Below, one piece after another: positions 1-5,948 of a DNA stretch of 7,863 bases. Source of the stretch: Boseongicola sp. SB0675_bin_26 (GTDB lineage: Bacteria > Pseudomonadota > Alphaproteobacteria > Rhodobacterales > Rhodobacteraceae); contig VYCX01000001.1 in assembly GCA_009843725.1 (NCBI GenBank), forward strand, positions 1 to 7,863, given 5' to 3'. How positions within the stretch are numbered: position 1 is the first letter of the stretch; every line of letters starts with the position of its first letter. Under the pieces are notes generated by a model. That model was not told where the DNA came from. It worked only from the letters and a program-made list of their open reading frames with translations, and ran no database searches. The position numbers and the translations under genes were made by a program.

Positions 1-17
1 GCCGGGGACACAGGCGG

Positions 18-422
18 TCATCTCGGCGCAACACCCGCGGACGAAGTCGCCGCCGGGTCGGTGGCGCCCGCCGAACCCAGCAATTCATCAAGCATCCAGG
101 AGATGTCCTCGATCCTCTCGGCAATCACATGGGTCACGCCACTTGAGCGCTCGACGCGACCCGTCACCTTGAGCGCACGTCCCGCAATCACTGCCCGGCG
201 AAAGCGCTCGTACATCCTGCGCCAGACAATGACGTTCGAGATGCCGGTTTCATCTTCAAGCGTGATGAAAATCACGCCCTTCGCCGTGCCGGGGCGCTGC
301 CGCACGATGACAAGGCCTGCCACGGCAATGCGGGCACCGTTCGGCGGCAGGTCAAGCTGGTCATGCGGCAAGCAACTGGGCGGACGGGGCCAGACCTGCA
401 TGGAGACATGTGGCTCAGTCAT
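18..422 (-). CDS. Standalone OB-fold protein matching the DnaE2 (ImuC) C-terminal domain
   Basis: A 134-aa frame that matches the last part of error-prone polymerase DnaE2. The signature is at residues 35-67: AGLVIVRQRPGTAKG, then FITLEDETG and NVIVW, followed by a second half with VTGRVER (86-92) and HVIAERIEDIS (98-108). This is the OB-fold that DnaE2 carries after its polymerase and helix-hairpin-helix domains. Full DnaE2 is about 1,000 residues or more; here nothing precedes the fold except about 30 residues. An in-frame stop lies upstream at 450-452, so the frame is not a cut-off longer gene. A LexA-type box ends two bases before the ATG and overlaps a good -10 element, which suggests a leaderless SOS-induced transcript. 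ATG 399-401 is a possible second start but has no better ribosome-binding site. It may be a single-strand DNA-binding accessory of translesion synthesis, or a relic of an imuA-imuB-dnaE2 locus deleted between promoter and tail. The family match is secure; function is inference. Confidence 0.72.
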   Translation of the reverse strand: MTEPHVSMQVWPRPPSCLPHDQLDLPPNGARIAVAGLVIVRQRPGTAKGVIFITLEDETGISNVIVWRRMYERFRRAVIAGRALKVTGRVERSSGVTHVIAERIEDISWMLDELLGSAGATDPAATSSAGVAPR

Positions 423-424
423 AT

Positions 425-439
425 GAACAAAAATAGAAC
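425..439 (-). promoter_or_regulatory. LexA (SOS) box, alphaproteobacterial direct-repeat type
   Basis: The plus strand reads GAAC-AAAAATA-GAAC, which is GTTC-N7-GTTC on the minus strand. That is the direct-repeat form used by LexA in Alphaproteobacteria. A third half-site in opposite orientation, GTTC at 445-448, lies 5 bases beyond. The box covers the -10 of the promoter for the OB-fold gene, the usual position for repression. The match to the published form is exact over all eight fixed bases. Binding itself is inferred. Confidence 0.7.
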
Positions 440-457
440 TTTTGGTTCCTTATGCAA
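430..457 (-). promoter_or_regulatory. Promoter of the OB-fold gene, overlapped by the LexA box
   Basis: On the minus strand TTGCAT (457-452) is followed by a 16-base spacer and TATTTT (435-430). Transcription would start near 424-422, on or next to the ATG, so the message would be leaderless or nearly so. The stretch 420-455 is strikingly AT-rich for this window. On the plus strand I see no equally good promoter here for the ferredoxin. Confidence 0.5.
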
Positions 458-550
458 TGCCTGAAGTCGCTTGTCCCGGTCATCGGCAAGGACGACCCGG
501 ACATGCGCGACCTGAAAGAAGGGGTGGCACGGGGCTTCGAAGCAGCATAG
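452..550 (+). CDS. Unidentified 32-codon frame upstream of the ferredoxin
   Basis: ATG 452 to TAG 548-550 encodes 32 residues ending VARGFEAA. The composition (DDPDMRDLKEG) looks like coding sequence in this genome rather than random frame, but I recognise no family. No Shine-Dalgarno sequence precedes the ATG, and the frame is closed upstream at 434-436. It may be the 3' remnant of a gene that once preceded the ferredoxin and was cut at the AT-rich junction near 423-455. It could also be a short leader peptide or chance. It ends 30 bases before the ferredoxin start. Confidence 0.2.
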   Translation: MQCLKSLVPVIGKDDPDMRDLKEGVARGFEAA

Positions 551-904
<354 letters not shown>

Positions 905-940
905 CCCCCTTCCCGGCGGCGCCGGCCGAAGAGGCCAATC

Positions 941-990
941 GAGAAAAGGAAATGGCGGCGGCACGGGAGGAGTGCCGCCGCCATCGCTTT
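941..990. terminator. Strong hairpin terminator shared by convergent transcripts
   Basis: A perfect 13-bp inverted repeat (952-964 and 972-984) with a 7-base loop. On the minus strand it is followed by TTCCTTTTCTC, a reasonable uridine-rich tail, so it ends the DUF1127/small-RNA transcript. On the plus strand only CGCTTT follows, so it would be a weaker terminator for the ferredoxin. Confidence 0.65.
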
Positions 991-1081
991 AGGCCCGCGA
1001 GGGCCACCGGGCCTCCCGCCGATGACGGCGCCTGGGAGGAAAGGGGCGCCGTCACCAGGCCGAAGGCCCGGAAGCGGAAAT
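945..1081 (-). ncRNA. CcsR-like ('cuckoo') small RNA from the 3' region of the DUF1127 gene
   Basis: Directly downstream of the DUF1127 stop, the minus strand folds into a series of hairpins. First is a 7-bp stem with a UUC loop (1071-1055). Then comes a 10-bp stem UGACGGCGCC/GGCGCCGUCA (1054-1023) with a 12-base loop containing UCCUCCC, and a possible 7-bp stem (1014-991). Last is a 13-bp stem (984-952) whose whole loop is UCCUCCC, followed by UUCCUUUUCUC. Rhodobacter CcsR RNAs lie downstream of a DUF1127 gene (ccaF1) and consist of two stem-loops exposing CCUCCUCCC, an anti-Shine-Dalgarno sequence. Position, structure and loop motif all fit, though the motif is two bases shorter here. The RNA is probably processed from the DUF1127 transcript. 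Exact ends are unknown. Confidence 0.68.
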
Positions 1082-1297
1082 TCACGTGTCCTGAGAGCCG
1101 TAGACCGACCGATAGGCAACTTCCCGAATCGTACCGCGCGCCAGGCCAAGGTCTTCGAGTTCGTGCGCGCCGAGCGACTCCAGTTCCGCCAGCGTCTGGC
1201 GGTACATCCGGTAACTGGCAAAGCGTCCTGCAAGAGACTTGCGATACACCCCAAGGCGGCTGCCGGGCTGCATTTGTGCGAGAATCGTGTCACTCAT
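1082..1297 (-). CDS. ccaF1: DUF1127 protein, CcaF1-like putative RNA-binding protein
   Basis: A 71-aa basic protein of the DUF1127 family. The conserved core is residues 30-58, with MYRQTLAELESL, HELEDLGL and ARGTI; the N-terminal part is rich in Arg and Tyr. In Rhodobacter the 71-aa DUF1127 protein CcaF1 lies just upstream of the CcsR small RNAs and binds RNA. Here the length is identical and a matching RNA follows, so I use the symbol by analogy. The start at 1297 is chosen because AAAGGA lies at correct spacing and the family begins just before this core; a 12-residue longer frame from 1333 has no such support. Expected regulation is by stress sigma factors, but no convincing RpoH or RpoE promoter could be read. 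Confidence 0.82.
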   Translation of the reverse strand: MSDTILAQMQPGSRLGVYRKSLAGRFASYRMYRQTLAELESLGAHELEDLGLARGTIREVAYRSVYGSQDT

Positions 1298-1320
1298 GAT
1301 CCGTCCTTTCACCAAATTCC

Positions 1321-1341
1321 GGCAACGCACCATGTGTTGCC
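1321..1341. repeat. Inverted repeat in the leader of the DUF1127 gene
   Basis: GGCAAC and GTTGCC (1321-1326, 1336-1341) form a 6-bp stem, extended inward by two more pairs after one mismatch on the minus strand. If transcription starts near 1342, the mRNA would begin with this hairpin, about 24 bases before the start codon. It could stabilise the 5' end or act as an operator. Function is unproven. Confidence 0.35.
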
Positions 1342-1376
1342 GTTCACGAACATAATTTTATGCTGCACCTGCACAA
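1337..1376. promoter_or_regulatory. Candidate divergent promoters for DUF1127 (minus) and mrp (plus)
   Basis: On the minus strand TTGTGC (1376-1371), a 16-base spacer and TATGTT (1354-1349) would start a message near 1342. On the plus strand TTGCCG (1337-1342), a 16-base spacer and TATGCT (1359-1364) would give mrp a leader of about 170 bases. They overlap in an unusually AT-rich patch of the 244-base gap between the divergent genes. Both are pattern matches only. Confidence 0.3.
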
Positions 1377-1418
1377 TGAATGTTTCTGCAATGCGGCTAT
1401 GCGAATGAAACATGACTG

Positions 1419-1430
1419 CCGCACGTGCGG
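1419..1430. repeat. Perfect 12-bp palindrome CCGCACGTGCGG
   Basis: A perfect palindrome within the 244-base region between the DUF1127 and mrp starts, located about 110 bases upstream of mrp. It has the look of a dimeric regulator site centred on CACGTG. The GCACGTGC core recurs at 5222-5229 and 5482-5489. No binding protein can be named. Confidence 0.3.
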
Positions 1431-1541
1431 GCTTCCGCGCGGTCGCTGCAGGAACCGCACGTCTCGCGGGCGGTCGTTCAGCGCTTGCTCCGGCAGCCGA
1501 AGCGCGCAAACTACGCAGGACCTGGGAAAAGGAGAGCTGGC

Positions 1542-2615
1542 TTGGCTGTCAAACACGACGACATCGTCGCACGGCTGAAATCCGTGCCGGTGCCCGGCGG
1601 CGGCGACCTGATGTCGCGGGATCTCGTGCGTGCGCTCCGCATCGAAGGCGGTTCCGTGCATTTCGTGATCGAAGCCGAAAGCCCCGATGCCGCGCGGGCC
1701 CTGGAAGCTGCCCGAGCCGAGGCCGAGGCGGCGGTGGCCGGCATGGACGGCGTGGAATCGGTCTCGGCCGTCCTGACGGCACATGATTCGCAGCCGCCAA
1801 AGGCGCCCCCGTCGCTGAAGGTCGGAAGGCATCCTGAATCACGGCACGCCGTTCCGAATCCGGTGTCGGGCGTCGACAGAATCATCGCCGTCGGATCCGG
1901 GAAGGGGGGTGTCGGAAAATCGACGGTTGCGTCGAACCTGGCGGTTGCGTTGGCAAGCGAGGGTCGGCGCGTCGGGCTCCTCGATGCCGACATCTACGGA
2001 CCGTCCCAGCCCAAGATGATGGGCGTCATGAAGCGGCCGTCCTCGCCTGACGGCAAGACCATAGTTCCCCTCCAGTCCCACGGCGTCACGCTGATGTCGA
2101 TCGGCTTCATGGTGGAGCCCTCGAAGGCCGTGGTCTGGAGGGGACCGATGTTGATGGGAGCGCTCCAGCAAATGCTCGGACAGGTGCAGTGGGGAAGCCT
2201 GGACGTTCTGATCATTGACTTGCCGCCAGGCACGGGCGACGTCCAGTTGACGCTGTGCCAGCGGACACAGGTCACCGGTTGCATCGTGGTTTCGACCCCG
2301 CAGGATGTCGCGCTGCTGGACGTGCGCAAGGCGGTCGACATGTTCAGGACCCTCAAGGCCCCGGTCCTGGGACTGATCGAAAACATGTCGACCTATGTCT
2401 GCCCAAACTGCGGCCACGAGGCACATCTCTTCGGACACGGCGGCGCCAGGGCCGAAGCGGAAGCGCTTGGCGTGCCCTTCCTGGGAGAAATTCCCCTGTC
2501 CCTGGATGTGCGGGTGTCCGGCGACGAAGGAAGGCCGGTGGTGCTGAAGGGCGGACCGGTTGCCGAGGCCTATCTTCGCCTTGCACGACGAATGATCGGC
2601 GGAGGAATGGGGTGA
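1542..2615 (+). CDS. mrp: Mrp/ApbC-family iron-sulfur carrier ATPase
   Basis: A 357-aa cytoplasmic P-loop ATPase of the Mrp/NBP35 group, which carries Fe-S clusters to apoproteins. Residues 1-80 are the MIP18/DUF59-like N-terminal domain. The deviant Walker A SGKGGVGKST is at 119-128, LLDADIYGPSQP at 146-157, and LIIDLPPGTGD at 223-233. The CXXC pair that bridges a cluster between subunits is Cys287-Pro-Asn-Cys290. The start is TTG 1542: GGAG at 1531-1534 is seven bases upstream and the product then begins like other Mrp proteins. An in-frame ATG at 1425 would add 39 residues of low-complexity Arg-rich sequence and has no ribosome-binding site. Length is normal. The gene is followed by 321 bases without a clear gene before gap. 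Confidence 0.92.
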   Translation: MAVKHDDIVARLKSVPVPGGGDLMSRDLVRALRIEGGSVHFVIEAESPDAARALEAARAEAEAAVAGMDGVESVSAVLTAHDSQPPKAPPSLKVGRHPESRHAVPNPVSGVDRIIAVGSGKGGVGKSTVASNLAVALASEGRRVGLLDADIYGPSQPKMMGVMKRPSSPDGKTIVPLQSHGVTLMSIGFMVEPSKAVVWRGPMLMGALQQMLGQVQWGSLDVLIIDLPPGTGDVQLTLCQRTQVTGCIVVSTPQDVALLDVRKAVDMFRTLKAPVLGLIENMSTYVCPNCGHEAHLFGHGGARAEAEALGVPFLGEIPLSLDVRVSGDEGRPVVLKGGPVAEAYLRLARRMIGGGMG

Positions 2616-2936
2616 ACCTGCTCGATGGCGCACGGCGATCGGACCTGGTTCGGCCTGCCTGCACAGCGCCTGGATCCCAGGCGTCGCCTGCCACGACGAA
2701 ACGCTGTTTGCCGCTGCCGACATTCCTGCCGATTTCCTGAACCTTTGCCCTTTTGCAGCGCATGACTTCTTGCCATAAGGTGCGCACGGACCAGCCGGAC
2801 CGCCCCGTTGCCGGAAGCATTGCCGATGCCGTACGCGCCGCAACGATCCGGCGGTCTCGGCGCACGACGGTTCCGGGACCTCGACTTCCATGGCTTGGTC
2901 CGCACATTCGCGATCGCATCACGAGAGGAGAACGAC
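2616..2936 (+). other. Gap between mrp and gap with no supported gene
   Basis: In 321 bases I see no convincing gene on either strand. A 42-codon frame starting GTG 2612, overlapping the mrp stop, has no family resemblance. A 7-bp hairpin CGCCTGG-ATC-CCAGGCG (2667-2683) lacks a T-run and is a weak candidate end for the mrp message. A promoter-like pair for gap lies at 2753-2781. Confidence 0.4.
2753..2781 (+). promoter_or_regulatory. Candidate promoter for gap
   Basis: TTGCAG (2753-2758) and TAAGGT (2776-2781) are separated by 17 bases in a locally AT-richer stretch. This would give gap a leader of about 150 bases. Pattern match only. Confidence 0.3.
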
Positions 2937-3941
2937 TTGGCTGTAAGGGTGGCAATCAACGGATTTGGCCGCATCGGACGCAACGTCCTGCGCGCCGTCA
3001 TTGAAAGCGGACGAACCGACATCGAAGTCGTGGCGGTCAACGATCTGGGACCGGTCGAAACCAACGCGCACCTGCTCAGGTATGATTCCGTGCATGGGCG
3101 CTTTCCGGTCGAGGTCAAGAGCGGCGACTCAATGATCGACGTGGGCCGCGGTCCCATGGCGGTCACCGCGATACGCGACCCGTCCGAGCTGCCATGGGAG
3201 CATGTCGACGTTGTGCTCGAGTGCACCGGCATCTTCACCTCGAAGGAAAGGTGCGAGGCGCATCTGGAGAACGGATCCTCTCGCGTGCTGGTTTCGGCAC
3301 CGGCGACGAATGTCGACAAGACAATCGTCTACGGGGTCAACCACGCTTCCCTGACTTCGGACGACATCGTGGTTTCCAATGCCTCCTGCACGACGAACTG
3401 CCTTTCACCGGTGGCCAAGGTCCTGAACGACTCGATCGGCATCTCCAAGGGTTTCATGACCACGATCCACTCCTATACGGGCGATCAGCCGACGCTTGAC
3501 ACGATGCACAAGGACCTCTACCGGGCCAGGGCGGCCGCGCTGAGCATGATCCCGACCTCGACGGGAGCGGCCAAGGCCGTCGGTCTGGTATTGCCCGAGC
3601 TCAACGGCAAGCTTGACGGCGTCGCAATCCGGGTTCCGACACCCAATGTCTCGGTTGTCGACCTGGTGTTCGAGGCGTCGCGCGCCACGGATGCGGACGA
3701 GGTGAATGCCGCGATCCGCGCGGCGGCTGACGGGGCATTGAAGGGCGTTCTCGGCTACACGGACGAGCCGTTGGTGTCGAACGACTTCAACCACGACCCG
3801 CATTCATCGATCTTTCACATGGACCAGACCAAGGTCATCGATGGCAGCATGGTGCGGATTCTCACCTGGTATGACAACGAGTGGGGGTTCTCGAACCGCA
3901 TGTGCGACACCGCCGTGGCCATGGGAAAGCTGATCAAGTGA
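2937..3941 (+). CDS. gap: Glyceraldehyde-3-phosphate dehydrogenase, type I
   Basis: A 334-aa enzyme that oxidises glyceraldehyde 3-phosphate with phosphate and NAD(P)+ to 1,3-bisphosphoglycerate in glycolysis and gluconeogenesis. The Rossmann motif [14 protein letters not shown] is at 7-20 and AVNDL, with the adenosine-binding Asp, at 33-37. The catalytic motif [10 protein letters not shown] is at 147-156 with Cys151; His178 in TIHSYTGDQ is the base. PTSTGAAKA lies near 206-214, and [12 protein letters not shown] is at the C-terminal end. The start is TTG 2937, six bases after AGAGGAG (2924-2930), and the product begins [11 protein letters not shown], exactly at the family N-terminus. An open frame continues 43 codons upstream to an ATG, but that part is not GAPDH. 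It stands alone, without pgk or tkt next to it. Confidence 0.97.
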   Translation: MAVRVAINGFGRIGRNVLRAVIESGRTDIEVVAVNDLGPVETNAHLLRYDSVHGRFPVEVKSGDSMIDVGRGPMAVTAIRDPSELPWEHVDVVLECTGIFTSKERCEAHLENGSSRVLVSAPATNVDKTIVYGVNHASLTSDDIVVSNASCTTNCLSPVAKVLNDSIGISKGFMTTIHSYTGDQPTLDTMHKDLYRARAAALSMIPTSTGAAKAVGLVLPELNGKLDGVAIRVPTPNVSVVDLVFEASRATDADEVNAAIRAAADGALKGVLGYTDEPLVSNDFNHDPHSSIFHMDQTKVIDGSMVRILTWYDNEWGFSNRMCDTAVAMGKLIK

Positions 3942-3957
3942 GCCGCCAAGAGGCCAG

Positions 3958-3992
3958 GAAGCAGGCTCCCGCGCCTTGAGCCACGCTTCTTG
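3958..3992 (+). terminator. Possible terminator after gap
   Basis: GAAGC-A-GGCTC (3958-3968) and GAGCC-AC-GCTTC (3978-3989) pair with a small internal loop and a 9-base loop, 17 bases after the gap stop codon. Only a few T residues follow, so it is a moderate candidate. Confidence 0.4.
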
Positions 3993-4247
3993 ACCTGTTG
4001 CGGCAATGGAAGCTGCTGCCTGTCCTGCATCATGCCAAGCCTGAGATTTCTGTCCAGGCAGTCCCCGTCCGGCGCGCATTTGTGGACGTCAAGGCCGCAA
4101 TGGGCTATTTGGTGCAAACGCTTGAAGTGCCGCGCTCTTTGCATTTCTCAGATCGAACCCACGCTGGCAGGTCGCGAACCGTACCGTCTCCTTTGATTCG
4201 ATCCGCGGCACGCGCACGCCTCAAGCGGGCTGTACAGGAGACATCTC
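3993..4247 (+). other. Region upstream of the polyphosphate kinase, no gene seen
   Basis: No convincing gene on either strand in this stretch. A CTTGAAG-N14-CATTTCT pair (4121-4148) loosely resembles a heat-shock (RpoH) promoter and would lie about 100 bases before the PPK2 start. This is a weak match. The ribosome-binding site for the next gene, AGGAG, is near its right end at 4236-4240. Confidence 0.3.
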
Positions 4248-5162
4248 ATGGCTACCAACTCCGCCAAGGCAAAGGACGGGAAAGGCGCAGCGAGTTCCAG
4301 TCCGAAGACAATCGAGGAAGTCCGCGACGCGTTCGAGCGCGGAAAGTACCCTTATTCTGATCGGCTGTCCCGCCGCTCTTACGAGGGGCGCAAGGCAAAA
4401 TTGCAGGCCGAGTTGCTGAAAGTGCAGATCTGGGCACAGGAAACGGGACAGAAGTTCGTCCTGCTTTTCGAAGGCCGGGATGCCGCCGGCAAGGGAGGCA
4501 CGATCAAGCGTTTCATGGAGCACCTCAACCCCCGGACCGCACGGGTCGTCGCACTCAACAAGCCCTCCGATACCGAGAAGGGGCAGTGGTTCTTCCAGCG
4601 GTATGTCGAGCACCTGCCGACGGCTGGCGAAATGGTGTTCTATGACCGGTCCTGGTACAATCGCGCCGGCGTGGAACGCGTCATGGGATTTTGCTCTCCG
4701 AACGAGTATCTCGAGTTCATGCGCGAGGCCCCGGAGCTGGAACGAATGCTCGTCCGATCGGGAATCCGGCTCTACAAGTACTGGTTTTCCGTGACACAGG
4801 ACGAGCAAAGGAACCGCTTCGATTCTCGCGAGTCCGATCCGCTGAAGCGCTGGAAGCTGTCACCGGTCGACCGTGCCAGCCTGGGCAAGTGGGGTGCCTA
4901 CACCGAGGCCAAGGAAGCCATGTTTTTCTACACGGACACCGCCGATGCGCCGTGGACGATCATCAAGTCGAACGACAAGAAGAGGGCAAGGATCGCCTGC
5001 ATGCAGCACTTCCTGAACAGCCTCGACTACCCGGGAAAGGACGCAAGGGTCGTGGGCATCCCGGATCCCATGATCGTGGGACAGGCCGAACATGTGCTGC
5101 ATCAGTCCGAGAATCTCCTGGAGAGCTCCATGCACCCGAAGACCCGGCACGCCCGTGCGTGA
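4248..5162 (+). CDS. ppk2: Polyphosphate kinase 2 family protein (class I-like, single domain)
   Basis: A 304-aa cytoplasmic kinase of the PPK2 family, which moves phosphate between polyphosphate and nucleotides, most often phosphorylating ADP or GDP from polyphosphate. The Walker A loop EGRDAAGKGGTIK is at 75-87 with Lys82. The second conserved block VFYDRSWYNRAGVERVMGF is at 130-148, with Asp133-Arg134 at the active site. KPSDTEKGQWFFQRYVEHLP (105-124) and the lid-region segment ESDPLKRWKLSPVD (195-208) are typical. The first 20 residues, rich in Lys, Ala and Ser, look disordered. Length matches single-domain class I enzymes of about 300 aa. The ATG is preceded by AGGAG at 4236-4240. It is not in an operon with ppk1 or ppx here. 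Substrate preference (ADP or GDP) cannot be read from sequence alone. Confidence 0.93.
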   Translation: MATNSAKAKDGKGAASSSPKTIEEVRDAFERGKYPYSDRLSRRSYEGRKAKLQAELLKVQIWAQETGQKFVLLFEGRDAAGKGGTIKRFMEHLNPRTARVVALNKPSDTEKGQWFFQRYVEHLPTAGEMVFYDRSWYNRAGVERVMGFCSPNEYLEFMREAPELERMLVRSGIRLYKYWFSVTQDEQRNRFDSRESDPLKRWKLSPVDRASLGKWGAYTEAKEAMFFYTDTADAPWTIIKSNDKKRARIACMQHFLNSLDYPGKDARVVGIPDPMIVGQAEHVLHQSENLLESSMHPKTRHARA

Positions 5163-5340
5163 CATGTCGCCAGATCCGCAACGCGCATTCCGTGCGCTTC
5201 GGGCAATGCTGGCACTGCCAGGCACGTGCCGAACGCACAGCGACGGATGCGACCGGAACAACCTGGTTTCCGGAAGAAGCAACTGCCATTGGGTCAGTCG
5301 CAGCTTGCGGATGATGCGGATGTTTCCGTCTTCAAGGTTT

Positions 5341-5354
5341 CGCGGCATGCCGCG
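5341..5354. repeat. 14-bp perfect palindrome between convergent genes
   Basis: CGCGGCATGCCGCG is a perfect palindrome in the 246 bases between the ends of ppk2 and ssb. It could form a 5-bp stem with a CATG loop. It has no T-run on either side, so it is a poor terminator. Nothing else clear lies in that gap apart from an inverted pair CCGGAA/TTCCGG at 5253-5273. Confidence 0.3.
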
Positions 5355-5408
5355 CCGCCCGTCCGGGCTGGCACCGGTCAATGCATCCCGTGGACTTTCC
5401 GGCGCTGC

Positions 5409-5876
5409 TCAGAACGGAATTTCGTCGTCAAGATCCTGGCTTGCCGAATACTGGCCGCCCTGGTCGGCAGGCGGCGGGCCCGCACGTGCATCGTCGTACT
5501 GGCCACCCAATCCTCCTCGACCGCCCCGGCCGTCCAACATTGTCAATTCACCTCGGTAGGGTCGCAGCACGATCTCTGTCGTGTAGCGGTCGTTGCCGGA
5601 TTGATCCTGCCATTTCCGGGTCTCGAGTTGCCCCTCGACATATACCTTCGAGCCTTTGGTAAGGTATTGCTCGGCAACGCGAACAAGACCTTCGTTGAAA
5701 ATCGCAACCCGATGCCATTCAGTCCTCTCGCGACGCTCTCCCGTGTTGCGATCCTTCCAAGTCTCGGACGTCGCAACACTAAGGTTGCAGACCTTCCCGC
5801 CATTCTGGAACGTGCGCACTTCCGGATCCTGCCCCAGGTTGCCTATCAGAATGACCTTGTTTATCGAACCTGCCAT
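5409..5876 (-). CDS. ssb: Single-stranded DNA-binding protein
   Basis: A 155-aa SSB that coats single-stranded DNA in replication, repair and recombination. The OB-fold covers residues 1-112: [18 protein letters not shown] (4-21), [25 protein letters not shown] (33-57, with Trp40 and Trp54 that stack on DNA), and [15 protein letters not shown] (80-94). A Gly-rich linker (116-146) follows, and the protein ends in DLDDEIPF, the acidic tip that recruits partner proteins. The start at 5876 is supported by GGGGGGAAG a few bases upstream and by the family N-terminus. A frame open to 5945 adds 23 unrelated residues. The linker is on the short side. No LexA half-site pair is seen upstream. Confidence 0.97.
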   Translation of the reverse strand: MAGSINKVILIGNLGQDPEVRTFQNGGKVCNLSVATSETWKDRNTGERRERTEWHRVAIFNEGLVRVAEQYLTKGSKVYVEGQLETRKWQDQSGNDRYTTEIVLRPYRGELTMLDGRGGRGGLGGQYDDARAGPPPADQGGQYSASQDLDDEIPF

Positions 5877-5948
5877 GTAACTTCCCCCCGATCGAATCTT
5901 GCCTTCGCGCGACATTACACGCACGTGACAGGGGTTAACAGGCATTGT

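Noticed and set aside
965..1040. GGGAGGA in two hairpin loops read on the plus strand as CsrA/RsmA-type GGA sites.
   Set aside because: The loops make better sense on the minus strand as anti-Shine-Dalgarno UCCUCCC downstream of DUF1127, with a U-rich terminator on that strand.
1425..1541. 39-residue N-terminal extension of Mrp from an ATG at 1425.
   Set aside because: No ribosome-binding site, Arg-rich sequence unlike Mrp proteins, while TTG 1542 has GGAG at good spacing and fits the family N-terminus.
2612..2740. Small frame starting GTG and overlapping the mrp stop codon (42 codons).
   Set aside because: GTGA overlap is suggestive, but the product has no recognisable motif and codon content is not gene-like.
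1839..2891. 350-codon minus-strand frame antisense to mrp.
   Set aside because: Shadow of a clear gene; His- and Arg-rich product without family features.
2808..2936. 43-residue N-terminal extension of GAPDH.
   Set aside because: GAPDH begins at the residues encoded from TTG 2937, which has a clear AGAGGAG site; the upstream part has no GAPDH counterpart.
3815..4144. Minus-strand frame overlapping the end of gap and the following intergenic region.
   Set aside because: Mostly antisense to gap; no conserved motif and no ribosome-binding site seen.
5226..5948. Long open frame on the plus strand running through the antisense of ssb into the nucleotidyltransferase gene (510 codons in all).
   Set aside because: The first part is antisense to a certain ssb gene and shows no family features; only the part after about 5949 has homology. 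It is a GC-driven open frame.
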